DNA of 64,000 bases, taken from positions 21,472 through 85,471 of the forward strand of contig JADJPF010000015.1 in the NCBI GenBank assembly GCA_016713405.1, written 5' to 3'. The translations under genes were made by a program, and so were the position numbers. Within the stretch, counting starts at the first letter, position 1. Each line of letters starts with the position of its first letter. The notes under the pieces are model-generated. The model worked only from the letters and a program-made list of their open reading frames with translations, had not been told where the DNA came from and searched no databases. Shown here piece by piece: positions 26,270 through 36,528 of this stretch. The DNA is from Blastocatellia bacterium. GTDB taxonomy: Bacteria > Acidobacteriota > Blastocatellia > Chloracidobacteriales > JADJPF01.

Positions 26270-26436
26270 GTTTATTATCTACTTTTTAACAAGGAGATTA
26301 CAGCCCATTTTTCTTATTTCAAACTTACGTTAAGTAAATACTGCAAATACACTTAAGTTTATTAGATTGTTGTTTAAGTTATATATGTTAAAATGGGTCG
26401 TCTGCAAAATAGTAAAATATTGAGAAAAGACAAATT

Positions 26437-26889
26437 ATGCAAATAATTGAAATAAATGAAGTTACAAAAATACTACAAACTGCAATTTCTCCTGTAGTTT
26501 TAGTTTCAGGTGTTGGGTTATTAGTACTTTCTATGACAAATCGATTTGCTAGAACTACGGATCGCGCTAGGGCTTTAGCAAGGGAGATTGAGGAGAAAAA
26601 TATTGCTACAGATGATGTAAATAACTTAAAAGCTCAAATAGGAATACTTTATAAGCGTTCAAAAATACTAATGTTTTCTATTAGTTTTGCTATTACTAGT
26701 ATATTTTTTGTTTCTTTATTAATAATAGCTCTATTTTCTGCCTCCACATTAGGGCTACATATTAACATTATAATAACAATTTTTTTTGTACTTAGCCTTA
26801 TTTCTTTAACTATTTCCTTAGTTTTATTTATTAAAGAGATAAGTTCATCTCTAAAAGCATTAAAACTAGAAATCAAAGAGCTTTTATAA
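26437..26889 (+). CDS. DUF2721 membrane protein
   Basis: A 150-residue protein with three hydrophobic segments (about 17-32, 75-98 and 105-130) and the family signature ISPVVLVSGVGLLVLSMTNR followed by RTTDRARALARE. The rest of the first cytoplasmic loop is helical and charged. DUF2721 proteins are small membrane proteins of unknown function. The gene is alone between a terminator and a convergent gene. Confidence 0.85.
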   Translation: MQIIEINEVTKILQTAISPVVLVSGVGLLVLSMTNRFARTTDRARALAREIEEKNIATDDVNNLKAQIGILYKRSKILMFSISFAITSIFFVSLLIIALFSASTLGLHINIIITIFFVLSLISLTISLVLFIKEISSSLKALKLEIKELL

Positions 26890-26907
26890 TAGGTGATTTC
26901 TAGTTTT
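26862..26907. terminator. Bidirectional terminator overlapping the DUF2721 gene end
   Basis: AAAACTAGAAATCA (26862-26875) pairs perfectly with TGATTTCTAGTTTT (26894-26907); the loop holds the last codons and stop of the DUF2721 gene. It can serve the converging dehydrogenase gene too. Confidence 0.75.
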
Positions 26908-26919
26908 AGATGGCTTTCT

Positions 26920-28218
26920 TTAACGACCTACACCAACATAATCAAAGCCTAATTTGCGGATATAGTTGGGATCATAAATATTGCGTAAATCAGCAATTGC
27001 AGGCTGTTTCATCAATAGTTTAACTTTTTCTAGGTCAAGTTTGCGGTATTGGTTCCATTCTGTAAGAAAAACTAGTAGATCTGCATCAGTTGCAGTTTCA
27101 TAGGCATCATTGCAAAACTTAACTTTTGGAAGTAAAGTAGCCGCCTCGCTCATTGCTACAGGGTCATTAGCTTTGACATTAACACCTAGTTCTAAAAGTT
27201 CATTTACAACTGCAATGCTAGGGGATTCTCTGATGTCATTAGTATTAGGTTTAAAAGCTAATCCTAAAACTCCAATAGTTTTATCTTTAGGATTGCCAAG
27301 CATGGTTTTAATTTTACTTACCATTAAATCTTTTTGACGTTCATTAACTTCGATTACAGAACGGACAATTTTGAAATCGCACTCTACACGATTAGCTAAA
27401 TGTAGCAAAGCACGAGTATCTTTAGGAAAACAAGAGCCTCCAAAACCTGGGCCAGGATGAAGAAATTCTGGGCCAATACGTTTATCTAAACCCATAGCAC
27501 GGGCAACATTATAAACATCACAACCTAAACGGTCACAAAGCATAGCAATTTCATTAATAAAAGAAATTTTAGTAGCTAAAAACGCATTAGAAGCATACTT
27601 AATTAATTCTGCTGTTTCTATGCTAGTTATTACAAACGGAATATCAATTAAGTAAAGTGGGCTGTATAAATCTTTTAGAATTGCAACTGCTTGTGGGTCA
27701 GAGCAGCCAATTACAATTCGGTCAGGGTGCATAAAGTCTTCAATAGCAGCACCTTCACGTAAAAATTCAGGGTTAGAAGCAACAGAGAAATGACTTTCTG
27801 ATTGAGAGTTTTCTGTAATTATTCTTTTAACTAAAGCTCCTGTACCTGCTGGAACAGTGCTTTTGGTGACAATTACTTTATAACCGTTTAGATGTTTACC
27901 AATTTCTGCTGCTACTTCGGCAACTTGGGAGAGGTCTGCATCGCCATCTTCACGCGCAGGAGTACCAACAGCAATAAAGATTACTAAAGATTTTTTTACT
28001 GCTTCTGCTAAATTTGTAGTAAAGCTTAAGCGGCCTTCCTTAAAACCTTTATTAATAACTACATCTAGTCCAGGTTCATAAATAGTTGGTTCACCAGCCA
28101 TTAATCTATTTATTTTGTTTTCGTCTTTGTCAACACAAGTAACATTAACTCCAAACTCAGCAAAACAAGCTCCTGTCACTAAACCAACATAGCCTGTTCC
28201 AATAATTGCGATATTCAT
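26920..28218 (-). CDS. ugd: UDP-glucose 6-dehydrogenase
   Basis: Oxidises UDP-glucose to UDP-glucuronate with two NAD+. The N-terminal Rossmann motif IAIIGTGYVGLVTGACFAE (residues 3-21) and the family's catalytic Cys in GFGGSCFPKD (near 260) are intact; 432 residues is the usual length. KSTVPAGTG and NPEFLREGAAIEDF are characteristic. It follows another nucleotide-sugar dehydrogenase by 36 bases on the same strand, so the two are probably one unit supplying acidic sugars for surface polysaccharide; no glycosyltransferases are in the window. Confidence 0.95.
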   Translation of the reverse strand: MNIAIIGTGYVGLVTGACFAEFGVNVTCVDKDENKINRLMAGEPTIYEPGLDVVINKGFKEGRLSFTTNLAEAVKKSLVIFIAVGTPAREDGDADLSQVAEVAAEIGKHLNGYKVIVTKSTVPAGTGALVKRIITENSQSESHFSVASNPEFLREGAAIEDFMHPDRIVIGCSDPQAVAILKDLYSPLYLIDIPFVITSIETAELIKYASNAFLATKISFINEIAMLCDRLGCDVYNVARAMGLDKRIGPEFLHPGPGFGGSCFPKDTRALLHLANRVECDFKIVRSVIEVNERQKDLMVSKIKTMLGNPKDKTIGVLGLAFKPNTNDIRESPSIAVVNELLELGVNVKANDPVAMSEAATLLPKVKFCNDAYETATDADLLVFLTEWNQYRKLDLEKVKLLMKQPAIADLRNIYDPNYIRKLGFDYVGVGR

Positions 28219-28254
28219 AAATTTTCCTTGTCAATAAAATTTGGTTTGTAAGTT

Positions 28255-29589
28255 TTATAATTTGATAACTTTATCTAAATTTTCTGTTACATAACGTGTA
28301 GCATTTCGAGTATCAATTATTAATGGGGCATGATCGACTATAAATTGATAATTAAAATCGCTGTGATCTGTAACAATTATTACTGCATCAGAGTAGGTTA
28401 ATACAGTACGATCTATTTCTACGCTTTCAATAACAAGGTCATTTTCTAAAACTAAAGAAGGCACATATGGGTCACTATAAGCAATAATAGAGCCTTTTTG
28501 ATGCAACTTTTGCAGAATTTCTAAGGCTGGTGATTCTCTAACATCATCAATATTTCGTTTATAGGCAACACCTAAAACTAATATTTTTGACCCATTTAGA
28601 GGTTTACGATGTTTATTTAAGGCATCTGAAACTATTTCAACAACATGACTTGGCATATTAGAATTAATTTCTTCTGCTAAGGAAATAAACCTAGCTTCAA
28701 AGCCATGCATACGAGCTTTCCAAGATAAGTAAATAGGATCTAGTGGAATACAATGACCGCCAATGCCGGGGCCAGGATAAAAGGGCATAAAACCAAAGGG
28801 TTTGGTAGCGGCTGCTTCTACTACTTCCCAAACATTTACACCTAAAGCATGGCATAACATAGCAATTTCATTTACTAGGCCAATGTTAACACTACGAAAA
28901 GTGTTTTCTAGTAATTTAGTTGTTTCTGCTACTTTAGCAGAAGATACTTTGTGAACATTACCAATTACTTTTTGGTAAACCGTAGCAGCAATTTCGGTTG
29001 AAAGCTGCGAGACTCCACCAACTACTTTAGGAATATTACCTGTATGAAATTGAGGATTACCTGGGTCAACTCGCTCTGGGGAAAATGCTAAGAAGAAATC
29101 CTGATCAACTTTTAAGCCTGTTTCCTCAAATAGTGGCAATAAAACTTCATCTGTTGTACCAGGATAAGTAGTGCTTTCAAGCATTATTAATTGTCCTGGG
29201 TGCAAATGAGTTTTGATAGCTTCAGCAGCAGCTAAAATATAAGAAATATCAGGTTCTTTTGTTTTACTTAAAGGTGTAGGGACACAAATTATTACAATAT
29301 CTGATTCTGATAAAACATCAAAACTTGTACTAGCACTAAAAAGCAGGTTTTCAACCAGTGTTGAGACTTTTTCACTAGCAATATCTTTAATATAAGAAAA
29401 ACCTTGGTTTAACTCTGCTACTTTTTCTGGGTTAGTATCTATTCCTAATACAGAAAAACCAGCTTGACCAAATTCTACGGCTAAGGGTAAGCCAACATAT
29501 CCTAAGCCAATAATTGCTATACGTGCTTGTAGGGAAGAGATTTTACTAAGTAAAACATTTTGGCTACTTAAAACTGTGCAACTACTCAT
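28255..29589 (-). CDS. UDP-N-acetyl-hexosamine dehydrogenase (WecC/WbpA/TviB type)
   Basis: Start chosen at ATG 29589, since GGAG stands 8 bases upstream; the product is 444 aa. It has the Rossmann motif IAIIGLGYVGLPLAVEFGQAG (in two adjoining parts) and the catalytic Cys in GPGIGGHCIPLDP, where GHC in place of GSC marks the UDP-GlcNAc or UDP-ManNAc dehydrogenase branch. ESTTYPGTTDE and AFSPERVDPG are also branch motifs. Substrate within the branch (GlcNAc against ManNAc or GalNAc) is not resolved. It is the upstream partner of ugd. Confidence 0.9.
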   Translation of the reverse strand: MSSCTVLSSQNVLLSKISSLQARIAIIGLGYVGLPLAVEFGQAGFSVLGIDTNPEKVAELNQGFSYIKDIASEKVSTLVENLLFSASTSFDVLSESDIVIICVPTPLSKTKEPDISYILAAAEAIKTHLHPGQLIMLESTTYPGTTDEVLLPLFEETGLKVDQDFFLAFSPERVDPGNPQFHTGNIPKVVGGVSQLSTEIAATVYQKVIGNVHKVSSAKVAETTKLLENTFRSVNIGLVNEIAMLCHALGVNVWEVVEAAATKPFGFMPFYPGPGIGGHCIPLDPIYLSWKARMHGFEARFISLAEEINSNMPSHVVEIVSDALNKHRKPLNGSKILVLGVAYKRNIDDVRESPALEILQKLHQKGSIIAYSDPYVPSLVLENDLVIESVEIDRTVLTYSDAVIIVTDHSDFNYQFIVDHAPLIIDTRNATRYVTENLDKVIKL

Positions 29590-29636
29590 TAATAATGCTC
29601 CTAAAAACAAAAAATAATGCTCTTAAAATGTTAATA

Positions 29637-29654
29637 GGCCACCAAAAGGTGGCC
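29637..29654. terminator. Short GC hairpin between two reverse-strand genes
   Basis: GGCCACC and GGTGGCC pair around a 4-base AAAA loop, just past the stop of the NHL-repeat gene. T-tract is weak, so terminator status is probable only. Confidence 0.5.
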
Positions 29655-29677
29655 GAAGGAATTATTTACTGGTAGAT

Positions 29678-31958
29678 TTAAGGTAAGACGACTCGGCGAA
29701 CTCTATGATTACCTGAATCTACTACTAAAATGACTTTATCTTCTATCATAAGCATAAATCTTGGATCACGAAATGCTACTTTTGGTGCTGATCCGTCTTC
29801 AAAACCTCTAGCACCACCAATAACCGTTGTAACTACTCCATCAGGCGTAACTCTACGGATACGGCTGCCATCAAAATCTAGTACATAAAGATTTCCAGCC
29901 ATATCAAAAGTAGATGAAATTGGGCCTTTTAGGACTGCAAAAAATCTATTGCCATCTCCAAAAGTAGGACTATTAACATTTACTTGGTTTAATGCGCTAG
30001 ATTGAATGCGGCGACGAAGGCCAACAAATACCTGTACTTGATTGGAAGACATATCTACTTGGCGAATTGAGTTATTAGAAAAATCACTAACAAATAGTGT
30101 GTTATTTCTCATTATTAACCCTAATGGACGGTTAAACTGTACGCTATTTCCATTTCCATCAGAAAGGCCAGGAAAACCATTACCTAAAACTGTAGAAACA
30201 GAAGTTGCCTCACCATTTTCTAAGGTAATTTTACGAATTACATTATTAAATGAGTCAGATATTAATAGATTTTTGTCCATATCTATTGCAATTCCATAAG
30301 GGCCAGAAAAGACGGCTCTTGAAGGAATATCATCTAAAAAGCCCATTTCGCCTACACGTTCTTTAGTACCATCTTCATTTCTTGCCATTCGACTTTTACC
30401 TGCAATTGTGTCAACTGTAAAAGTACCTGAACTATTAGGTCGTAATCTTCTGATAGCTTCATTACCAAAGTCTGTAACATAAATAGTGTTATCAGGAGTA
30501 ACAACAATTCCAATAGGATTACTAAAGCGTACTGTAGGATTATTTTTATTTATTTCATCTGTATCAACATAACCAGGTATTCCATCAGGATCTCCTGCTA
30601 TGGTGACAAGTTGACCTGAGCTTGGGTTAAATCTTCGGATAGCGTTATTGGTTTGATCTGCAATATAAATCATTCCATCTGGCCCAACTGCTAATTGGCT
30701 TGGATTAGTTAGCAAAGCATCTTTTCCTGAGCCATCAGTAAAACCTGGAAAACTACCTAATATTGTTGAAACTGTACCAGCAGGTTCTACTACTAAAGGG
30801 ACAATATTTGTTGTTCCTTTATTGGTGCTAAGCTGTAAATTTAATGTAGTTGGACTTTCAAGTTGTTTAGTTCTAACAACTATTCTTATAGTACGTCTAC
30901 TTAATTCTGTAACATCATCTTTTTTAATTTTTATTCCATTAAATGTAGCTTCTTTAAAGTTTTCTAGGTTTGCACCTATAACAATCATTTCTACATCTTT
31001 TGTACCAGCAACAATGTTGGAGGGATCAATTGAATAAATTAAAGGGGTTTTATCAGAAGGTGTGACATCAAATAGTAAAGTTTCTGAGTCACCAACATTA
31101 GGAGTTACTACTTTTACTGTTATTTGTCCTACTTTAGTAAATAAGCTTGCATCAAAAGTTGCTTCAAGCTGAGTAGTTTTCTTTTTACCTTTTTGTAATG
31201 TTACTGGGACAGATTGACCATTAACAAGTACAATACTATCTTTAGTAAAGTTACCACCTTTAATTTTTACTTTAGTTGTTTTTGCTCCAAGATCTGCACT
31301 ACTTGGTTCTAACTCAGTTAGATTTGGCCCAGGAGAGGCAATAGTAATATTAAAAGTGTTAGAAAGAGTTCCATCACCATTTTCTATTTGAACAGGCAAT
31401 GTACCAACAAAAGTAGTTTCAATAGGATCAACTGTTCCAATTGCAAAAGAAAGTTCGCCTTTGCGTCTAATTTGTGTAGTGGTCTTAAATCCACCAACTC
31501 TAACAATTGATTTGCTAGTAAAGTTATTTCCTTGAATTTCTACACCAAAGTTAGTAGCAATTTCATTAGCAATAACAATTCTAGGGCGAATTGCAGTAAT
31601 TACTACATCACTAGCAGCAACAACATCAATAGTATCAGTATTTGATATTGTTCCTTTGGACATTACAGCAATAGTAATTGTACCTGGTTGAGCAATTAAA
31701 TTGGCTGGAACAGTGCCAATCAAAGTTCCCTCTTGGAATTGAGTATTTACAGGGCTACCATTAACTATTAATGAAGAATCTTTTTTATATTTGCTTTTAC
31801 CCACCACTCTAACGCGAAGTTCGCTATCTCCAGCAGTTACTTTTTTAGGAAAAATATTTTTAATATTAGGAGTATTGTTTTTGGGCCAGAGCTTGGTTAG
31901 GATTAATAAAAACTAAGCTAAAAAAAACAATTAAAAGACTAAATATCAGTCCTCGCAT
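29678..31958 (-). CDS. Exported IPT/TIG and NHL-repeat protein, one frameshift near the start
   Basis: The frame from 31807 has no signal peptide, but upstream in another frame lies MRGLIFSLLIVFFSLVFI (start 31958, with AAGG about 10 bases before) ending ANQALAQ-like, a clear signal peptide. Dropping one T from the T5 at 31878-31882 joins them: ...ALAQNNTPNIKNIFPKK and so on. The mature part has about four IPT/TIG Ig-like domains (roughly residues 30-370; LTELEPSSADLGAKT and IYSIDPSNIVAGTKD are starts), then NHL beta-propeller repeats (repeated VGPDGMIYIADQTNNAIRR, VTPDNTIYVTDFGNEAIRR, MDKNLLISDSFNNVIRKI). It is probably cell-surface or periplasmic. Binding partner unknown. Confidence 0.85.
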
Positions 31959-32517
31959 AATTTTTAACCTTCCTCAGTATCAAACATAAGCTAAAATAAT
32001 GTTGATAAAAATTTTTTAGATACACAATTAAGAAATCAGCAGTTTAACAAACTTACTCTGCTATCTTCAACCTAGATGCCTTAATTGTTTCCTAAATATC
32101 TTATAAATCAATTACTATTACTTTTGATAACTCAATAAATTTAAGATACTAGATTTAATTTATTTCCCTTTTGTTTTATTCCAAAGAAAATAGTTTAGAT
32201 AAATAACCTAGTGTATTTACCGTTTTAATTTTACTAGATTCTAGCTTAAAGCTATAGATGTTAAACACCAGAATTGGATTAAAAGTTTAATTAGCTCCAA
32301 AAATTTTTGTCTCTCATGGATTTATAAATACTCCAAAAAATATATTTAAGCTGTTGTGGCTAGGATTGCTTAACAATTAGGAACAAAAGCTTGAGTATAA
32401 ATAGAGTTTCTCTTATCCTATTGCATTGTCAAAATTAGTTCCTCTAAATCTTTTAAGAGTTCAGTTAAATTTTTAGTATTTTGTTAGGAAAGCAACTTAC
32501 TTTCTCAGGATATTATT
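31959..32517. other. Gene-free AT-rich region upstream of nuoH
   Basis: About 560 bases between the divergent NHL-protein gene and nuoH. I see no ORF with protein-like composition, no RNA gene and no strong hairpin. It must hold promoters for both sides; nothing matches a recognisable -35/-10 pair well enough to report. Confidence 0.6.
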
Positions 32518-33552
32518 ATGGACATAGCTCTATTAATTGAATGGTCAGTCAAAATAGGCATAGTATTTTTTATCTTGATGACAGCCTTAGCCTATATTGT
32601 TTTATTAGAGCGTCGGCTACTAGGTTTTATCCAAATGCGTTTAGGCCCTAACAGAGTTGGCCCATTTGGACTTCTTCAACCTTTAGCTGATGGAATTAAA
32701 TTCTTCTTTAAGGAAGAAATAATTCCTCATGAAGCAGATCGCGCACTCTATATTTTAGCTCCAATGGTTGCCTTAATTCCTGCTTTAACAACAGTTGCTG
32801 TAATTCCTTTTGGTGAAAGTGTAACTGTTAGCCTTTGGGGTTATACTCGTGAAATAGGACTTTATATTACGAAAGTAGATGTAAGTTTACTTGTAGTCTT
32901 TGCCTTAACCAGCATGGGAATTTATGGAATTGTTCTAGCAGGTTGGTCATCCAATAATAAATATTCTTTAATGGGTGGTTTGAGATCTTCAGCACAAATG
33001 ATTAGCTATGAATTAGCTATGAGTTTAGCTGTTGTTGGAGTAGTAGTTTTTAGCGGATCTTTAGATTTAACACAAATTGTTAAAGAGCAAATGAATACTT
33101 GGGGCGGCATTATACCTAAGTGGAATATATTGACTCAACCTATAGGATTTTTATTATTTTTGATTGCTGCTATTGCAGAAACTAATCGTGTACCTTTTGA
33201 CTTACCAGAAGCAGAAACTGAGCTAGTCGCAGGTTTTCACACAGAATATAGTTCTATGAAATTTGCTATATTCTTTATTGCTGAATATGCCAATATGGTG
33301 ACAGCATCTTCAATGGCTACTTTACTATTTTTAGGCGGTTGGCACGGGCCATTTGTAAAAGAACTTCCCCTACTTGGGCCAATTTACTTTACCTTAAAAG
33401 TCTTATTTTTCTTGGTTTTATATATTTGGCTACGCGGCACTTTGCCACGTTTTCGCTATGATCAGCTAATGAAGTTTGGTTGGAAATTTATGATTCCAGT
33501 GGCTATAGCCAATGTTGTTTTGGTAGCTGGACTTGCTTTACTTTTATTTTAA
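32518..33552 (+). CDS. nuoH: NADH-quinone oxidoreductase subunit H
   Basis: A 344-residue subunit with eight membrane segments that forms the quinone-binding channel at the junction of complex I arms. RLGPNRVGPFGLLQPLADG (residues 41-59) and the conserved acidic loop FDLPEAETELVAGFHTEYS are intact. GGATATTATT precedes the ATG. It heads the cluster H-J-K-L-M-N. NuoI, which usually follows NuoH, is absent, and NuoJ starts 15 bases later. Confidence 0.97.
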   Translation: MDIALLIEWSVKIGIVFFILMTALAYIVLLERRLLGFIQMRLGPNRVGPFGLLQPLADGIKFFFKEEIIPHEADRALYILAPMVALIPALTTVAVIPFGESVTVSLWGYTREIGLYITKVDVSLLVVFALTSMGIYGIVLAGWSSNNKYSLMGGLRSSAQMISYELAMSLAVVGVVVFSGSLDLTQIVKEQMNTWGGIIPKWNILTQPIGFLLFLIAAIAETNRVPFDLPEAETELVAGFHTEYSSMKFAIFFIAEYANMVTASSMATLLFLGGWHGPFVKELPLLGPIYFTLKVLFFLVLYIWLRGTLPRFRYDQLMKFGWKFMIPVAIANVVLVAGLALLLF

Positions 33553-33567
33553 TTAATAGGGATTATT

Positions 33568-34071
33568 ATGGAACAGGCTTTTTTCCTTGTTTTAGCGGTT
33601 TTATCAGTAGGCGCAGCCTTAAGCGTAGTAATTCAACGTAGCCCACTTTATAGTGCTTTTTCCTTAATTGGTTTATTTGCTTGTCTTGCCGCGCTTTATG
33701 TTTCCTTACAAGCACAATTTCTTGGTGCTATTCAAATCATTGTTTATGCAGGTGCGATTATGGTTTTGTTTATCTTTGTGATTATGTTGCTTAACATACG
33801 CAAAGATGCTCAAGTTTTAGATAAGCATCGCTATCTTTGGGTTTTAGGTGTCCCTTTTGGGCTAGTGCTAGCTATAGAAGTTCTTTATACCTTATCTAAA
33901 GTAGCAAAAGTTAGTATTGATAAACCTGCTATAGGGGATAGCCAAAGTATAGGTTATGGCCTGTATACTACTTATTTAATGCCATTTGAGCTAACTTCAA
34001 TACTAATTTTACTTGCAATAGTTGGTTCAGTAATTTTGGCTCGCCGAGATGATGAAAAAGAAGAGAATTAA
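33568..34071 (+). CDS. nuoJ: NADH-quinone oxidoreductase subunit J
   Basis: A 167-residue membrane subunit with five hydrophobic segments; QIIVYAGAIMVLFIFVIMLL (about 57-76) is the conserved TM3 with its pi-bulge region. It contributes to the proton path near the quinone site. Translationally close to nuoH (15 bases) and nuoK (14 bases). Confidence 0.95.
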   Translation: MEQAFFLVLAVLSVGAALSVVIQRSPLYSAFSLIGLFACLAALYVSLQAQFLGAIQIIVYAGAIMVLFIFVIMLLNIRKDAQVLDKHRYLWVLGVPFGLVLAIEVLYTLSKVAKVSIDKPAIGDSQSIGYGLYTTYLMPFELTSILILLAIVGSVILARRDDEKEEN

Positions 34072-34085
34072 GGAGAGATATTTTT

Positions 34086-34388
34086 ATGGTACCGCTTTCC
34101 TGGTATTTAGCTTTAAGTGCAGTGCTTTTTACTATTGGTGCTGTAGGAGTTTTTGTTAAACGAAATGTTATTTCTATCTTTATGTGTATTGAGTTAATGC
34201 TTAATGCAGTAAATTTAACCTTAATTGCTTTTTCTTCTTATTATAGAGAAATTTCAGGTCAACTATTTGTCTTTATTGTAATGACTGTTGCTGCTGCTGA
34301 AGCTGGTGTAGGATTGGCTTTAGTCATTGCTGTCCTTCGTAATCGTCAATCTTTGGATGCAGACGACGCAAATTTATTAAAGCTTTAG
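34086..34388 (+). CDS. nuoK: NADH-quinone oxidoreductase subunit K
   Basis: A 100-residue, three-segment antiporter-like subunit with the two membrane Glu residues in MCIELMLNAVNL and AAAEAGVGLALVIAVLR, needed for proton transfer. AAGGAGAGAT gives a strong ribosome site. Length is standard. Confidence 0.96.
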   Translation: MVPLSWYLALSAVLFTIGAVGVFVKRNVISIFMCIELMLNAVNLTLIAFSSYYREISGQLFVFIVMTVAAAEAGVGLALVIAVLRNRQSLDADDANLLKL

Positions 34389-34422
34389 AAATTTTGCCAA
34401 AAAAAGTATAGAGGCATTATAA

Positions 34423-36503
34423 ATGTTAAGAGTAATAGTTTTTGCGCCACTTCTAGGTGCTATCATTTTAGGTTTATTTGGTAAACGCCTTTCTGAACGT
34501 ATCATTGCACTAATTGCATGTTCATCAATCGCTGTTTCTACAATAGCCGCTTTTGCCGCTTTTGCAAAATTACTTGCTCAACAACCTGACTCAGCAGGGG
34601 TACGTAGAATTAGTGATACTTTGTTTACCTGGATACAAGTAGGAGCATTTAGAGCAGACTTTGCTTTTATGCTTGATCCCCTTTCAGGTGTAATGATTTT
34701 GTTTGTTACTGGTGTAGGGCTTCTTATCCATATCTTTGCAACGGCTTATATGTCTGGTGAAGATAGCTATTACAGATTTTTTACTTACTTAAATCTGTTT
34801 ATGTTTATGATGATTACCCTAGTGCTAGCAGACAATTATTTAATGATGTTTGTTGGCTGGGAAGGTGTTGGTCTTTGCTCTTATCTATTAATTGGTTATT
34901 ATTTCCTAAGAGATTACGCTAATGACGCTGCTAAGAAAGCTTTTATTGTTAATCGTATAGGTGATTTTGGCTTTGCTTTAGGTGTAATGTTAATCTTCTA
35001 TCACTTTAATACTATTAGCTTTATTGATAAGACTGGTATTGCTAGCGTATTTACTTTAGCTGCTAATAAACCCATTGAAGATCTTGCCAGCACAGCTTTA
35101 TTTGCTGGTGGTTTAACAACAATTGCAATACTTCTTTTTATTGGTGCAACCGGAAAAAGTGCGCAAATCCCTCTTTACGTCTGGCTTCCAGATGCAATGG
35201 CAGGCCCAACACCAGTTTCTGCACTAATTCACGCTGCTACAATGGTTACAGCAGGCGTTTATATGATTGTGCGTTCCAATATGATTTTTGGTAAAGCACC
35301 AATGGCACTAACCATAGTTGCTGTTGTTGGAGCTTTAACAGCCTTTTTTGCCGCTACAATAGGTATTGCTCAATGGAACATTAAAAAGTCCTGGCCTACT
35401 CTACAGTTTCACAGCTTGGTTATATGTTTTTAGCTTGTGGTGCAGGTGCTTTTGGCCCAGCATTTTTCCACGTTGTTACACACGCCTTCTTTAAAGCTTT
35501 ACTCTTTTTAGGTTCAGGCAGTGTTATCCACGCAATGCATCATAATGAAGATATGCGTACTATGGGCGGCTTAAGTAAATATCTAAAAATTACTTTTGCA
35601 ACAATGGGTGCTGGTACACTTGCAATTGCTGGTTTTCCTTTACTTTCAGGTTTCTTTAGTAAGGATGAAATTCTTTGGAAAGTAAGAAGTTCTACTGTTC
35701 TACCAGGTAGTTTAGGCACTATTCTTTGGTTACTAGGTCTACTAACTGCTGCTATTACAGCTATTTATATGACCCGTATGATGGTTATCACCTTTTTTGG
35801 TGAGGAACGCTTTAGAAATGCTCATCATGATGATCACGGTCATAGCGGACACGACGATCATAAAGCTCATGATGATAAACATGGGCATGATTCACATGGC
35901 GGACATGGTGGAAATCCTCATGAATCACCTTTAGCAATGACAATTCCTTTAATTGTTTTAGCTATTCTTTCTGTAGTTGGTGGTTTTATGGGTGTTCCAG
36001 AAGGTCTAGCAGAAAAATTTCTCCCTCATTCACTACACCATTATACACATAGCTTTTATGCTTTCCTTCAACCAGTAATAAGCGTTCCAGTAATTGCTGG
36101 TAATGGTGGGGAAGCTTTAGCAAAAGACCATGGAGCAGAGTTAGTTTCTACAATTCTTTCATCCATAGTTGCTTTAGTTGCAATTGGCATTGGTTATCTC
36201 GTCTTTAAAGGCAAACCTTTAATGCAAATGCCTGCTTTCCTTGAAAACAAATATTTTATTGATGAAATTTATGATGCAGTTATTGTCAATCCATTAAAAG
36301 CTATTTCTACAACAGGACTTTGGAAATTTGTTGATGTTGTAATTATTGATGGTAGTGTTAATGGACTTGCTAAATTAGTAAATTTAACTGGTAGTGGACT
36401 ACGCTATTTACAGCCAGGTATAACACGCCTTTATGCTGCCTTTATTTTTGGTGGGGCAGTGTTTGTTATTGGTTGGTTTTTTTATGTAGTCGTCAATCGG
36501 TAG
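34423..36503 (+). CDS. nuoL: NADH-quinone oxidoreductase subunit L, split by one missing base
   Basis: The gene reads in two frames, 34423-35433 and 35424-36503. Restoring one G after the A5-G at about 35388 gives a normal join, NIKKVLAYSTVSQLGYMFLACG, the conserved antiporter core in every NuoL. The rebuilt protein is about 690 aa with the usual features: LDPLSGVMILFVTGVG, MFVGWEGVGLCSYLLIGY, IPLYVWLPDAMAGPTPVSALIHAATMVTAGVYM and a C-terminal lateral helix. It carries a His/Asp/Gly-rich loop (about residues 465-495, many DHGHS-like runs), longer than usual and possibly metal-binding. A sequencing indel is far likelier than a real break, as the rest of the cluster is intact. Confidence 0.95.
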
Positions 36504-36528
36504 TTAATAATTTATTGCGGAAAAAATT

